A stretch of 64,000 nt of DNA from Paraniabella hibiscisoli (GCF_022512515.1 NZ_JAKWBK010000001.1:1674001-1738000); one strand, 5' to 3'; counted from the stretch's first letter, positions 1 through 15,787 are shown. The notes: generated by a model not told the origin, from the letters alone. A program made the numbers and translations.

Positions 1-395
1 GTATTGCAGCAGGTGGCTACCGTGTCGGGTAAGCAGGTGGTTACTGGCGTAGCGCCTGAGCAATTGGAAGCCATCAACAAAGATGCAAAATACTGGATCC
101 CCATCAGTGGAGCAGGCGCCTGGTATCCTACATCCTGGGCAATGGAAGACGGATCTTTCTTAAGAATTAATAATATTACCCTGGGGTATACCTTACCACG
201 CAATATGCTGAACAGGATCAAATTTAAAAATGTAAGGGTGTACGGCACCGTCAATAATCTTGCGGTACTTACCGGCTATTCCGGGTATGATCCGGAAGTG
301 AATACCGGAGGGCCACCCCGGTTACGCCAGGGGTTGATTACTCCGCCTATCCCAGGAGCCAGGTATATATTGTCGGATTAAATATTTCATTGTAA
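1..395 (+). CDS. SusC-type TonB-dependent receptor, C-terminal end (partial)
   Basis: This is the last ~130 residues of an outer-membrane SusC-family transporter; the rest lies before the window. The frame is open from base 1 and has the usual aromatic beta-strand pattern, ending in the typical SusC tail around GYDPEVNT. Read literally it stops at 379-381. Just after EVNT (near 305) the family-like tail (RRATPV, then VDYSAYP, then YIVGLN) continues one frame over and stops at 393-395, so one C seems missing there. It sits 10 bp before SusD, the usual SusC-SusD operon order, and would form the glycan importer with it. The substrate cannot be told from this fragment. Confidence 0.88.
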
Positions 396-405
396 TAATA
401 GGGTT

Positions 406-2158
406 ATGACAAATCAAAGAATAGTACCATTGATGCTGGTTGCTGTAGCATTATTGTTTACAGCATGCAAAAAGTACCTCACCCTTGAGCCACAGTCGGC
501 TTTTGGTGAAGACTATATGTTCAGTAGCGTCATTAATACCAGAAGCGCTGTACTGGGCGTGTACGATCAACTAGCCGGCGACCAGGGTTATGGTAGCCGC
601 TTTAGCCTCATTTATCCCTACGATAATGATGAAATGATAGGGGTAACCAATGCATCGGCACCAGATAATAGCTCTCGCGATATGGCACGTTATAATGTGC
701 AGCCGACCAATGCGCAATTGTTATTACCTTTTAATCAATTGTATGCAGGGATAGAGCGTGCAAATATCTGTATCAGGAATATACCGGGAATGAGCTTGTA
801 TAGAGATGGAAGCGAGGCCGATAAAAAGAGTTGCAACGGTTATACGGTGAAGCGCTAACCTTAAGAGCCCAGTTTTATTTTGAACTGATTCGTAACTGGG
901 GCGATGTACCCGCATCATTTATTCCATCAATTGATCAACCCAATCTTTTCCTGGAAAAAACCGATCGGGACGTGATTTATGATAGCCTGATAGCGGATTT
1001 AAAAAGAGCAGAAGATCTGGTGCCCTGGCGTACAGAGGTGAGCTCTGACGAGCGTATTACTAAAGGAGCCGTAAAGGCGTTGCGTGCAAGGTTAGCCTTG
1101 TATAGCGGGGGTACTCACTTCGTAAGTCGGGCAATATGGAGCGGCGGGCCAATTATACAGACTACTATAAAATTGCTCGCGATGAATGTTATGAGGTGAT
1201 GCAGAGAAGGGATCAGCACACCTTAAATCCCAGTTTTCAATCGGTGTTTAAGGATGCGCTGGATGCGTATAAAATAGATCCGTATGGAGAAGTGATGTTC
1301 GAAGTGGCTATGGCAAGGGAGGTGGATAGCAAGTTGGGGTATTACGATGGTCCGCGGTTTTATGTACCCGGAAATACAGCATTGTTAGGTAATGGCTCTA
1401 TCCGCGTGATACCGGTGTATTTCTACTCCTTCGATTCGATCGACACGCGTCGCGATGTAACCTGTGCTCCTTATTACAATAATGCCGACAATTCCAAAAC
1501 GCTGCAAACGCTAGTGAATATGACGAGCGGAAAATTCCGGTCAGACTGGATAACGCCTGCCCTGGCTTCCGCAATCCAGGCCACTGGTATCAACTGGCCG
1601 GTTATTCGCTTTTCTGATGTGTTGCTGATGTTTGCGGAAGCCGACAATGAATTAAACAACGGTCCTACACCCGCCGCCAAAATGGCTTTTGAAGAAGTGC
1701 GGAAAAGGGGTTTTAAAGGTAATGAATCAAAAATAGGTACAACGCCAGGAGATAAGGACGGCTTTTTTAAAGCCCTTTTGAACGAGCGTTCTTTTGAGCT
1801 GGGAGGAGAGGGTATCCGCAAATATGATTTGATTCGCTGGAACCTGCTTGGCGAAAAGATCACTTCGGTGCGTAGCAATTACACCAAAATTATGAGCCGG
1901 GAAGCTCCGTATAATAATCTGCCACAATACCTGTTCTTTTTACCGGGAGCACAACAATTAACATTGGGCAATTCCTTGTATAAACCCTCACCAACAGCTA
2001 TAACAGGCTATACACGTGTTAACTGGACGAGGGCCATTACCGAAGCCTGGATCACTAATGTGGCTCAGCTCTATAAACCCAATCGTAGCGAACTTTTGCC
2101 CATACCTCAGGCGGTAATTGATGCCAACCCCAAAATTACCCAGGACTATGGATATTGA
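406..2158 (+). CDS. SusD-like glycan-binding lipoprotein (two apparent frameshifts)
   Basis: This is the outer-surface partner of SusC that captures the oligosaccharide. The N-terminus is a lipoprotein signal ending in the lipobox FTAC at residues ~18-21. The SusD/RagB hallmarks follow: LRAQFYFELIRNWGDVP, then ALRARLALYSGG, then RFSDVLLMFAEADNE and NERSFELGGEGIRKYDLIRW. Literal translation breaks twice. At 822-826 an A run of 5 needs 6 to keep DKKELQRLYGEAL in frame. Near 1106-1110 a G run of 5 needs 6 to keep YSGGYSL in frame. Rejoined, it is ~584 aa, a normal SusD length. The paired homopolymer losses suggest sequencing error. A terminator follows at 2187. Confidence 0.9.
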
Positions 2159-2186
2159 TAAATGGGTATATGAATTCTGAGAGTTA

Positions 2187-2213
2187 AACCGCCTTCAGGG
2201 GCGGTTATTTTTT
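2187..2213 (+). terminator. Rho-independent terminator after SusD
   Basis: A 7-bp stem (AACCGCC pairing with GGCGGTT) with a short loop is followed by a run of T. It ends the SusCD transcript 30 bp after the SusD stop. Confidence 0.8.
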
Positions 2214-2306
2214 GCAAAATATTAAGGACTTTTATACAACGGCAATAAATAAAGCGCTGTCTGTTAAATGTAAAAACTATTAAGTATTAACAATAAAACT
2301 TAGTAT

Positions 2307-2729
2307 ATGAATAAGCATTTAAAATGGACGGTACTGTTATTAGTAGTAGCTACATTACTGGTAAGTTGTAGCAGTACCCAGTATGTGCAAAATGACCGGG
2401 ATTATGACCGTGGGCGTAGCGATAACTGGGTACTCCTGGGCGAACGACGTGTCGATTCAAGAAACCGCGACGAAGCTATTTACCCCAGGGGGCGATATAA
2501 TAATTTTTCGCAACTCCGGTTTACAACTACAGGCAGGGATATCAACTTATATGGCGCAACCATAGTGTATGATAACGGCAGACGGGAGTCTTACAAATTA
2601 AATGGAAATAACCGTACGGTAAGGTTAAGAAATCGCAACACTAATATACGGCAGATCAACCTTGACTACAATACGGGACGGTATGACCGACGCTCTAATC
2701 AGGGGTCTATTTTAGTCTATGGCAGATAA
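2307..2729 (+). CDS. Small surface or periplasmic lipoprotein, unknown function
   Basis: This 140-residue protein has a clean lipoprotein signal: positive start MNKHLK, a hydrophobic stretch and the lipobox LVSC at ~18-21. The mature part is rich in Arg, Asn, Asp and Tyr and has beta-strand-like segments such as INLYGATIVYDNGRR. The layout resembles small stress-associated DUF2541-like proteins, but I cannot confirm that family by eye. It has its own unit between two terminators and is convergent with the M60 peptidase gene. The frame is intact. Confidence 0.7.
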   Translation: MNKHLKWTVLLLVVATLLVSCSSTQYVQNDRDYDRGRSDNWVLLGERRVDSRNRDEAIYPRGRYNNFSQLRFTTTGRDINLYGATIVYDNGRRESYKLNGNNRTVRLRNRNTNIRQINLDYNTGRYDRRSNQGSILVYGR

Positions 2730-2745
2730 GAAAAAGTATAAGAGA

Positions 2746-2783
2746 AACAGCCGCTGGAGATGAACTAGCGGCTGTTTTATTTC
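2746..2783 (+). terminator. Terminator between convergent genes
   Basis: A 10-bp stem (AACAGCCGCT with AGCGGCTGTT) is followed by TTATTT. It lies between the lipoprotein gene (+) and the M60 peptidase gene (-) and could serve both strands. Confidence 0.75.
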
Positions 2784-2794
2784 CCATTATTGGC

Positions 2795-4614
2795 CTATAA
2801 TTTTACCAGTTTGAATTTTTGAGCATTACCTGTGTTTTTGGTCCATATCTGTATTTTGGTGCCATTGGTACTAAATCCTCCATTTACATCCAGGTTTTTG
2901 TCCGATGCACATGCAGGTGAAAAGTATAGTAGCCATCGCCTACATAATTAGGTGTCCATCGTTGAGCCGCAGCGTTAGCATTTGTATATACCTGTATTTG
3001 CGTGCCATTAGCAGATGCGCCGCTCCTTACATCCATCACTTTAGTAGTATCTGCCAGTGTTTTTAAGGCAAACTCACCATTGCCCAGGCTTCTTAATAAC
3101 CATTTTTGATTATTGGAAAGCGGATTATTAGGTGTCCATAATGCTACTACAGTACCGTTGGGCGGAACACCGCCACCACTTACATCCAGCACACTGCTGT
3201 TGTTTACTGCCGAAACAATTTTATAAGTGGCCCCATTTTCAATAAGACCTGCATTATCATCTGTAAGTGTGCTGGGCTCTATGGTTGGGGCAGGCAAGCC
3301 AAGCCCTGCTATTTCGGTATAAATACTTTCATTAACCTTAAAGCCCCATTTTCTAAAAAAGGTTGTCAGGTTCTTACCGCTGATGGTACATGCTTTGAGC
3401 ATGAAATAGCGCATCTTCTGCTCATCCGTGGTGCCCGTTGGTTTCTCTACCCGGGTTTGTTTGTGCAGGTTGATGTAAAAAGCATCGCCAAAAGCCAGCC
3501 ATAACTGATGGAACATAAACAACCGCGTGAAGTTCCCGTCCGACATGTAAGTATTTAGGTTAAAGTCTTTATCAGTATTGGTATTGGCGATGTAGTTTAA
3601 GGCGTTAGTGGTGGAAGTGCCTTTTAAACGGTTAACCCCACCACCGCTTATGGCACGTTCTGCAGCGAGTGAATAAATGTTCACCGTCACCTCTCCAAGG
3701 GTAGACCATTTCCAGGGTTGCTGCTGGCGCATATGTCCCAGCTCATGCCAGGAGCCCCAACCATTGTTCACCATATTGGGGTAAGTCAGGCAATCATTCC
3801 ACAGGCCCGGCGCAAACCAGGTTCGGTAATAGCTGGCTGCGCCCCATAAATTCCGGGCGGGCGATTCTACCATCGCAATCTTGTGCGTAGGTTTCATGTG
3901 TTCCGGAGCTGAGTTGTCAAAGCCCGATATATAGTCTTCTCCAAACTCAACAGCCCTGTCTATTAACTGCAAAATGGTATTGGCATTGGTATTACTCGTA
4001 GCGCCGGCGCGGGTTCTACCAGTAACCAGGTAGGTGCTGTTGTTTACCAGCAGCACATCAGGTGAGCCGGTATAGGTGGTTACCTGCGACTCCCAGTCGG
4101 TAGTTTGATCTTTAATAAACAACGGGGCTCTCACAGCGCCACTGTTAAAAGTGATTTTTACCTTACCGGCCGGAGTGCCGCTGGTGGTATAACGTATCCA
4201 TACCAGCCCACCATAAGTATCTGATGATATGGTATTGTTACCAGCCGTTAGCTGTACTGAACGCGGGTCCCAACGTAAGGTGTCCCTGGAGTAAGTGCCT
4301 ATCAAAAGTTTGGGCAGTGTAGTGCCACTTAATTGTTGCACGGTAAGGGTCATAGCAACTCCCGGAGGAAGATAGAAGCCCGTGGGGTCAAAGTCCGACC
4401 AGGGATTACCCAGTTGTAACCTGTTAAAAGACTCGGTGGTTCCCATGATCTTCTCAGTGAATTCCTGTTCAGTACTTCCTAAAGCCCCCAATGGTACAGG
4501 GTTAACGGAACGGTTCATTGTTTTTTCCGGACCGGTATTTTCGGTAATCAGGTTTTTCTTGCACGATACTATAGACAGTGCGGTGATCACTGCTATGGTT
4601 AGTAGTTGTTTCAT
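2795..4614 (-). CDS. M60-type (enhancin-like) metallopeptidase lipoprotein with ricin-type lectin tail
   Basis: Predicted secreted zinc peptidase, a family that often attacks mucin-type glycoproteins. A lipoprotein signal ends in the lipobox IVSC near residue 18. An N-terminal beta-sandwich region (~40-170) precedes the M60 catalytic part with HELGH at about residue 290 and a downstream Glu in LGEVTVN, the usual gluzincin-like zinc site. From about residue 455 there are ricin B-type beta-trefoil repeats (LDVSGGG, NQKWLL, MDVRSG, QRWTP). The literal frame stops at 2884. One missing T near 2920 hides the last trefoil repeat (KNLDVNGG, then NAQKFKL), which ends at 2795-2797. With the repair it is ~606 aa. 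Confidence 0.85.
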
Positions 4615-4833
4615 TTATTGGTTTTAAAGGTGATATAAATAGAGATACAGCGAACTACCCGGTAGTAGAGAAGCAAAGCAACAATTGTGTAACCTAAGAT
4701 AGATACGAGTTATACATATTCGGCCGGACAAACGTTTGCGCTAATTTGAGAACGATCTTTGTATTTGTAATGTGTTTTTAGTACACATTAATTAAAATAT
4801 CCTATTTTCGCTTTTCTTTTAAAAAATATATGA

Positions 4834-6927
<2,094 letters not shown>

Positions 6928-6954
6928 CATTCTGATAAAAAGAAATTATCCGCA

Positions 6955-6982
6955 AGCCGCCTTCATTTGAGGCGGCTATTTT
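6955..6982 (+). terminator. Terminator after GH97
   Basis: AGCCGCC pairs with GGCGGCT around a 9-base loop and is followed by ATTTTATT. The stem overlaps where an unrepaired GH97 frame would stop, which is why an earlier stop is preferred. Confidence 0.7.
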
Positions 6983-7120
6983 ATTGATTAATAGCAAGGT
7001 CGGTTAATCCCGGCTTGAAAATTGCAATGTTCTAAACCGTAAAATTATTGTGATGATGGGGCGCAGTGTGTAAAAAATTCCCCACTATAAACTATTCAAA
7101 AAATTTTAAACAATAGCCGG

Positions 7121-10100
7121 ATGAAAATAGCAAGGCCCGTTGATGATTTTGTGGCAAAGATGCGAGAGTATTTTACCTCCGAAGGAACCTATCCCTTTAA
7201 AAATGAAGATCCTTTCAGGCTAGATCTCCTGAGCAACGCGCAAATGGAATCGCATGGAGTACGTGTTGCAGCCCAGCATGAAATATTATCAACAAAGCAA
7301 CCCGATAAAGTATTGCGGAGGCTGAACGATAATGAAGAAGTCATCGTGAAAGTGCAGGAGATGCTGGCAGAAACCATTAGAGAGAAGCAGGCCATTGCGC
7401 CGGCCAGCGAGTGGTTTTTAGATAACCTTTACCTCATTAAAGAGCAGATCAATATTTCCCGAAAACACTTACCTAAGGGATATAGCCAAACACTTCCTAT
7501 TCTGGCTAAAGGCAAATCTGCAGGTATGCCCAGAGTATATGATATTGCTCTTGAAATTATTTCGCATAGCGATGGCCGAATTGATGTAGCCAACCTTACC
7601 GCTTTTATCAATGGATATCAAACTAAAAATGTTTTAACCATTGGTGAGCTATGGGCTATACCCATCATGTTGCGATTCGCGATCATAGAAAACATCAGGC
7701 GCATTGCTTCCAGGATAGCCATAGACCGGTTGGACAAGAACGATGCTATTTACTGGTCGGAAGAGTTTATAAAAATTGCACAAACAGAGCCGCGCAGTAT
7801 TATCATTGCAACAGCTGAAATGGCGAAGAGTGATGTGTCGCTCAACAGCGCTTTCGTGGCCGAATTTACCAGGCGTATGCAGGGTAAAGGGCAGGGACTG
7901 GCGATCCCTTTATCCTGGATCGAGCAGCAGCTTTCGGATACCGGACACTCTGTAGCTGAGCTGGTGAATGTACATAACCAAAGCCAGGCTGCAGGCCAGG
8001 TGTCTATGCGTAACAGCATAGAGAGTATCCGGTTGTTGAAGACAACTGAATGGAAAGAGTTTGTTGAAAGTGTAAGTGCAGTAGAGCAGATATTGCAGAA
8101 AGATATTACGGGTACTTACCCATTGATGGATTTTGAAACACGTGATTGTTATCGCCATGTGGTGGAGTGGATCGGTAAGAAGTCGAAAATGGCAGAACAT
8201 GAGGTAGCTGCTTTGGCCGTACACCTCGGTGCCAAAAGAAAGGAATCCGGCAAAGCCGAACGGCAGCATCATGTGGGTTATTTTTTAGTAGATAAAGGGC
8301 GTGATGAATTAATAAAGGCAGCTGGTACACAACTGGATTTAAAGGACCATTTAAAAGTGTTCTTCCGGAAAGAAAGATTGCCATTGTATGCAGGGTCTAC
8401 TTTTCTGTTTGCCATAGTGGTAAGTGTTTTACTGGCGTTGACAATATACAGGGAAACCCATGCAATGGTATTGAGCATAGCTACGGGTATTTTACTTTTT
8501 GTGATACTTGGACATTTTGCTACGGTTGTCATCAACTGGATATCGACTATGGTGGTAAAACCTAAGCCGCTACCCAAACTTGACTTTTCAGGAAGAATAC
8601 CCGATGTATACAGAGCAGTAGTGGCTGTACCTTGTCTTATCGGGTCTAAAACTGGTATTGAAGAACTGGTGAGTGATTTAGAAGTACGGTATCTTTCCAA
8701 CCCTCAAAAGAATTTGTACTACTGCCTGCTAACAGATTTTGCAGATGCGCCACAGGAAACAATGCCACAGGATGATACACTGCTGGCTTATGTTAAAGAA
8801 GAGATACAGCTGCTGAATAAAAAGTATGCAAAAGAGAATACGGAAGACCGGTTCTTCCTTATGCACCGTGCACGTAAGTGGAACAAGAAAGAAAAAGTGT
8901 GGATGAGCTATGAGCGTAAAAGAGGAAAGCTCGGCGAGCTGAATAGCTTGTTGAGAAATAAAGGGCATGATGATTTTTCGGTGATAGTAGGCGATACATC
9001 AGTGCTGGCCGACGTGAAATATGTAATTACCCTCGATGCGGATACGCTATTGCCCAGGGAATCTGCCTGGAAGATGATCGCAACTATGGCGCATCCGTTG
9101 AATCGACCGGTGATCAATGAAAAGAAAAAGAGGGTAGTGGAAGGATACGGTATTCTGCAACCCCGTACGGCTATTAACCTTCCCGCAAAGACCAGCTCTG
9201 TTTATGCGCGCATGCATAGTAACGATTCCGGTCTGGATCCATACACCCAACTGGTGTCTGATGTGTACCAGGATCTTTTTGAAGAAGGCTCTTTTATCGG
9301 CAAGGGGATCTACGATATCGATGTGTTTGAAAAAGTGTTGGGTAAAGCCTTTCCTGAGAATCGTATCCTCAGCCATGATCTGTTAGAGGGCTCTTATGTG
9401 CGTTCGGGTTTATTAACCGATGTGCAGCTTTTTGAAGACTACCCTGAAACCTACTGGACCGATGTAAGCCGCCGCCACCGCTGGATAAGAGGTGACTGGC
9501 AGATCGCAACCTGGGGCCTGCCCTTTGCACCGGATGACAAAAACAAGTTAAAGCGTAACTATATTTCATCTCTGTCCAAATGGAAAATATGGGATAATAT
9601 CAAGCGAAGCCTGCTCACTCCTGCCATGTTGCTCTTGCTGGTACTGGTATGGCTCTTATTTCCTAATCCCGGTGGCTGGATGATCGGCTTTATGGTGTTC
9701 TGGTTTTTTATGCCCGTTGTTACCGGGTTCATACAACTCTTCAGGAAGCCGAAAGACCTGGATACCCGATCGCATATTGCGGAAGTGATTGAGTCTTTTA
9801 AAAAGAGCGTAGCACAGGTTGTTTACAATATTGTAGTGCTCCCCTTTGAAGCATTTAAAAATGCAGACGCTATATTTTTAGCCAATTGGCGCCTGCTGCT
9901 TTCCAAGCGCAGATTATTACAGTGGACACCTTATGCTGCTCAGAAGGCAGGGGGAAGAAGAGTATTGCCAGTGCCTATAGTTATATGTGGCAGGCCATTT
10001 TACTGGTAGCTATCATAACAGCCCTGGTGATTATTTTCCAGCCTGCCTCACTTTTTATAGCAGGTCCTTTTTTATTGGTATGGTTTATTTCACCGATTGT

Positions 10101-13100
10101 GGCCTGGAATGTAAGCAGGCAGCGGAGTCGTAAGGATTTCTCTTTATCTGATTCAGAAACGGATTTCTTACAGGTGATCAGCCGTAAAACCTGGGCTTTC
10201 TTCGAAGACTTTGTGGTAGCCGGAGATAATTACCTGCCGCCGGATAATTACCAGGAAAAACCAATTGAGGTAACGGCGCATCGTACTTCTCCCACCAATA
10301 TCGGTCTTTCTACACTGGTCAATTTATCGGCTTATGACTTTGGATACATTTCACTATGTAAGCTGGTAGAGCGTACCCAGAATACCTTTAATGCACTGAA
10401 TGATATGGAGCGCTATAAAGGTCATTTTTATAACTGGTACGACACTGCCAATCTTCAGCCGCTTTATCCCCGTTATATCTCGGCGGTAGATAGCGGAAAC
10501 TTTGTAGCCAATATGCTGGTGTTGCGTCAGGGGTTACTCGAATTACCACATGATAAAATTTTCAATCAACAATTTTATAAAGGGTTGCATCATACCTGGA
10601 AAGCGGCGATGCAGGCAACTCCCGAAGCACCGATGATTTTTAAAGAAACAGATAATTATCTGGGTCGGTTAGCCCAATCGCCGGTAGAAACATTAGGCAG
10701 TCAAAAAACTTACTTTGAAAAATTACTGCAGCAGCTTAATGTTGTAAAGGCTGATACAACTGCCAATACCAATGCAGAACTGCAAGGCTGGCTGGCTAAG
10801 TTTGAGGCCCAGATTGCCGATGCACAGTTTTCACTGTCGCTCTTAACACCGTGGGTAGATTTATTGCCGGTACCTAACGGACTTGAAGCATTAAAAGACT
10901 TGGATAAGATTCCTTCTTTAACAGAGATCCGGGATCTGCAGGAAAATCTGTTGCCGCTGATTACCGAATTGTTGAACGACGCAGGCGAACATCAACAATG
11001 GTTACAAAGCCTGCAGGTGGCAGTACAATCTGCACATAGTCATGCATTGGAGAAACTCAGCAAAATAGAAAAGCTGGTGAATGAGTGCGCTGGCTTTGCA
11101 GAAGTAGAATATGATTTCCTGTATGACGAAGACAAGCACCTGTTCCACATCGGTTATAATGTAAGTGAAGATGTAAAAGATAAAAGCTACTATGATATAC
11201 TGGCATCGGAAGCTCGCCTGGGTATCTTTACGGCCATTGCGCAGGGTAAAGTGCCGCAGGATAGCTGGTTTGTATTGGGCCGGCTGATCACCAACGATGG
11301 TACCGCGCCGGTATTACTTTCCTGGAGCGGATCGATGTTTGAATACCTGATGCCCGAACTGGTGATGCCTTCTTACGAAAATACTTTGCTGGAACGAACT
11401 ACGCGGGGTGTGATACAAAATCAAATAGATTATGGCCGGAAAAAAGATATACCCTGGGGTATTTCTGAATCTGGTTTTAACCTGGTAGATGCACATCTCA
11501 ATTATCAATACCAGGCTTTTGGTGTTCCCGGTACAGGCTTAAAAAGAGGATTGGGACAGGACCTGGTGATTGCACCTTATGCCACTATGCTGGCCTTAAT
11601 GGTAGAGCCCGAACCGGCATTGAAAAATCTATTGTTATTAGCAAAAAATGGATTTGAAGGTCGCTATGGATTTTATGAGGCAGTAGATTATACGCCATCA
11701 AGAATGCCGCGTGGCACAACACATGTGATTATCCGTTCTTTTATGGCCCACCACCAGGGAATGGGGTTTTTATCTGTTGCCCGTTTACTGTTGGGCGAAA
11801 AAATGCAGCAACGATTTGAGCGCGATCCGCAGTTTCAGTCCGCACTGCTACTATTGAAAGAAAAAGCGCCCAAAGCAACCAACTATTATACGCAGGACGA
11901 TAGCGCTGCCAGCAAAACGGTAGCCAGCCATGAGTCGCATATAAGAATTATTAGAACACCTAATACTACAACGCCCGAGGTGCAGTTGCTTTCCAACGGG
12001 CGCTACCACATGGCTATCAGTAATTCAGGGGTAGCTACAGCCGCTGGAAAAATATGGCGATATCCCGCTGGCGGGAAGATGTAACGGAAGATAACTGGGG
12101 AACGTTCTGCTATATAAAAGATGTCTCCAGCCAGGTGCTCTGGTCCAATACTTATCAACCTACCCGTGCAAAACTGGAAGTAGATGAAACTATATTCTCG
12201 CAGGGGCATGTAGAGTTCAGGCGCGTGAATAAAGATTTTGAAACAAAAACAGATATCGTCGTTTCTCCTGAAGATGATGTTTCTATCAGGCGGATCAAAA
12301 TAACGAACAAGAGCAATAGCATTAAAACACTTGAAGTAACGGGTTATACCGAAGTGGTCATTGCGCCGCAAGCAGCTGATGAGGCACACCCTGCGTTCAG
12401 CAATCTTTTTGTGCAAACCAGGATCAGCGAAAATGATAAAGCTATTCTTTGTACCCGGAGAGCCAGGTCTAAAAATGAGCAGCCACCATGGATGTTCTTT
12501 ATGATGAATGTAACGGGTGCGGACAAAGAAGAAATATCTTTTGAAAGCGACCGGATGCGTTTTATTGGCAGAACTCGTTCGCTGGCTGCGCCATTATCAG
12601 TCGTTAATAACGGGCCTATGTCCGGCACTGATGGTTCTGTATTGGATCCTGTAGCCGCCATCAAATATAAGATCACGCTAAAACCAAGACAAACGGCTAC
12701 ATTCGAAATTGTAATTGGTATAACAGAAACGGAAGACAATTGTAAGCACCTGATTGATAAGTACGATGATATGTACTTAAAGAACCGGGCGTTCGATGTC
12801 GTGGACACATAGCCAGGTGCTGTTACGGCAGATCAACGCCAGTGAAGCCGAAGCGCAGTTGTTTAATTCTATGGCCGGGCATATATTGTATGCGAACGCC
12901 ATTCATCGGGCCGAATCCAATATCATTGCAGGTAATCGCAAGGGGCAATCTGGTTTGTGGGGATACTCAATCTCCGGCGACCTTCCGATAGTATTGGTAA
13001 GAGTACAGGATAGCGATAATACGGCATTGGTAAGGCAGCTAATTAAGGCGCACTCTTACTGGCGCATGAAAGGCCTCGCTGTAGATCTGATTATATGGAA

Positions 13101-15787
13101 TGATGATTTTGGTACTTATCGTCAATTGCTGCACGACCAGATCATGGGCTTTGTAACGGCCATGGGGGGCGCTACAGTAGACCAGCCGGGTGGCATCTTT
13201 ATCCGCCAGGGCGATCAGCTTTCGACTGAAGACAGGATCTTATTCCAGACAGTTGCCCGCTTAATTTTTATGATAATGCCGGGAGCCTGCAGGAGCAAAT
13301 GACCAAACAAAAGCCGGGCAAAGCGTTACCACCTGCATTGAAAATCACTGGGCAGCATCTTTTTGAATCAGATGAACAGGTAGTTTTGCCGGATAACCTC
13401 GTGTTTAGCAATGGAATTGGCGGTTTTACAGCCGATGGTAAAGAGTATTTTATATTAACAACAAAGGATCAGACTTCACCAGCGCCGTGGGTAAATATTA
13501 TAGCTAATGCGGAGTTTGGAACCATGATCTCTGAAAGCGGATCAGGTTATAGCTGGGCTGAGAATGCTCATTCTTACCGGCTTTCGCCCTGGAAGAACGA
13601 TCCGGTTTCTGATAAAACAGGAGAAGCGTTTTATATCAGGGATGAGATCAGTGGTAAATATTGGTCGCCTACCCCATTGCCATGCAAAAGTGATAAGCCC
13701 TATATAACCCGCAATGGTTTTGGGTACACTGTTTATGAACACATAGCTTTTGGTATAAAATCAGAAATGTGGGTTTTTGTAGATGTTAACGATGCCGTGA
13801 AGTTTACTATTGTAAGAGTAAAGAACGTTTCATCCAAACCCCGAAAGCTTTCCGTTACAGGTTATGTGGAGTGGGTGTTGGGAGATACAGCGACCAGTAC
13901 GCGAATGCATGTTGTTACAGAGAAAGACCTTGAAACCGGTGTATTGTTTGCGCGCAATCATTATAACAGCACATTCGCCGAGAGAATATCGTTCTTCGAT
14001 GCTGATGGCGCCAACAGGTCGTATACCTGTGATCGAACCGAGTTTATTGGCAGAAATGGGTCATTGGCTAAGCCCGAAGGATTATTTAGAGAGAAGCTGT
14101 CTAACAGGTATGGTGCTGCACTCGATCCCTGCACAGCAATACAAATAGGTGTAGAGTTGCTGCCGGACGAAGAAAAAGAAGTTGTTTTTAGGTTGGGTAG
14201 CGGTAAGTCGGAGCAGGACACACGGATACTGGCAGCTAAGTATAAGCATGCAGACTCCGTTCATGAAGCTCAATCAAAAATTCATGATACCTGGAATCAT
14301 ATACTGGGTAATGTATTTATTAAAACACCCGATGAGGCATTCAATGTGATCACGAATGGCTGGTTGGTATATCAAACACTGGCCTGTAGAATATGGGGCC
14401 GTAGCGGTTTCTACCAATCAGGTGGCGCCTTCGGATTCAGGGATCAGTTGCAGGATACTTTAGCGTTGATGCATACTCGCCCGGATGTAACAAGAGGACA
14501 GATATTGTTAGCTGCATCCAGGCAATTTAAAGAAGGCGATGTGCAGCATTGGTGGCATCCGCCAACAGGACGGGGGTGCGCACCACTTGTTCCGATGATT
14601 ACTTATGGCTGCCCTACGTAACAGCCCGTTATATTGACGCAACCGATGATATGGCCTTGTTGGATGAGTATGTTTCATATATCGAAGGTCGCCCGTTACG
14701 CCCCGATGAAGAGAGTTATTATGACTTGCCGGTTTTCTTAAATGAGTGGGAATCCGTGTATAATCATTGCAAAAGAGCTATTGATTTTGGACTGAAGTTC
14801 GGTGAACATGGTTTACCGCTGATTGGCTCAGGCGACTGGAACGATGGGATGGATAAGGTGGGTGAACATGGCAAGGGCGAAAGTGTATGGCTAGGCTTTT
14901 TTCTGTATGATGTATTAATGAAGTTTTCTGTAATTGCGGATAACTATGGCGATAAAGAGTTTCATATCAAATGCATCAGCCAGGCTGAAAAACTCAAGGA
15001 TAACATTAATAAAAATGCCTGGGATGGTGAGTGGTATCGCCGCGCTTATTTCGATGATGGTACGCCTTTGGGTTCCTCGCAAAACGAAGAGTGCCGCATT
15101 GATTCTATTTCGCAGAGCTGGTCAGTAATTTCAGGAGCCGGTGAACCCGAAAGAATAGAGCAGGCCATGGCTTCTTTAAACGAGCACCTGGTAGATCGGG
15201 AGAATGGCATCATTAAATTGCTGACACCGGCTTTTGATAAGTCGGATCTGTACCCAGGCTATATCAAAGGCTATGTACCCGGTGTAAGAGAAAATGGCGG
15301 CCAGTATACGCATGCAGCTATCTGGACGATGATGGCTTTCGCGATTAAAAAGGACCGTGAAAAAGTTTGGGAGTTGTTCTCAATGGTTAACCCGGTAAAC
15401 CATGCAGTTAATAGCCAGGAAACCCATAAGTATAAGGTAGAGCCTTATGTGATGGCTGCTGATGTTTACGGCGTAGCGCCGCATGAAGGGCGGGGCGGCT
15501 GGACCTGGTACACGGGCTCTGCAGGATGGACTTACCAGTTAGCATTGGAGCATATCTTAGGGTTGCAGAAAAAAGGCAATAAGCTTCACATCAGTCCTTG
15601 TGTACCCGATAGCTGGCCCGAATTCGAGGTGAACTATAACTTTGGTGCTACGCTGTATAAAATCAAAGTGTTGAATGAGCAAAAAAAGGACAGCGTTCAA
15701 ATAACATTGAATGGAACTGAAACGGGCGAATCCTTTATTTTGTTAAATGACGAAGGTGGAGAGCAGGAGGTGTTGGTAGTGATCTAG
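7121..15787 (+). CDS. Giant cyclic beta-1,2-glucan synthase-like protein (GT84 + glycoamylase-like + GH94), five apparent frameshifts
   Basis: Rejoined, this is one protein of ~2,890 residues with the NdvB/Cgs domain order. Membrane helices lie around residues 422-475. A GT84 transferase follows (~495-810) with TLDADT, HDLLEG and RRHRWIRGDWQ, then further helices, a glycoamylase-like domain (SWSGSMFEYLMP, then MAHHQGMGF), and tandem GH94 phosphorylase-type modules with the catalytic-acid motif GSGDWNDGMD near 14840. Such proteins make and cyclise beta-1,2-glucans at the inner membrane. Frame breaks: G run 9949-9953, A run near 12050, a +1 or -2 change near 12795, T run near 13270 and G run near 14575. 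Four of the five are a run of 5 where 6 is needed. No adjacent transport gene is seen, and the product is inferred. Confidence 0.85.
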
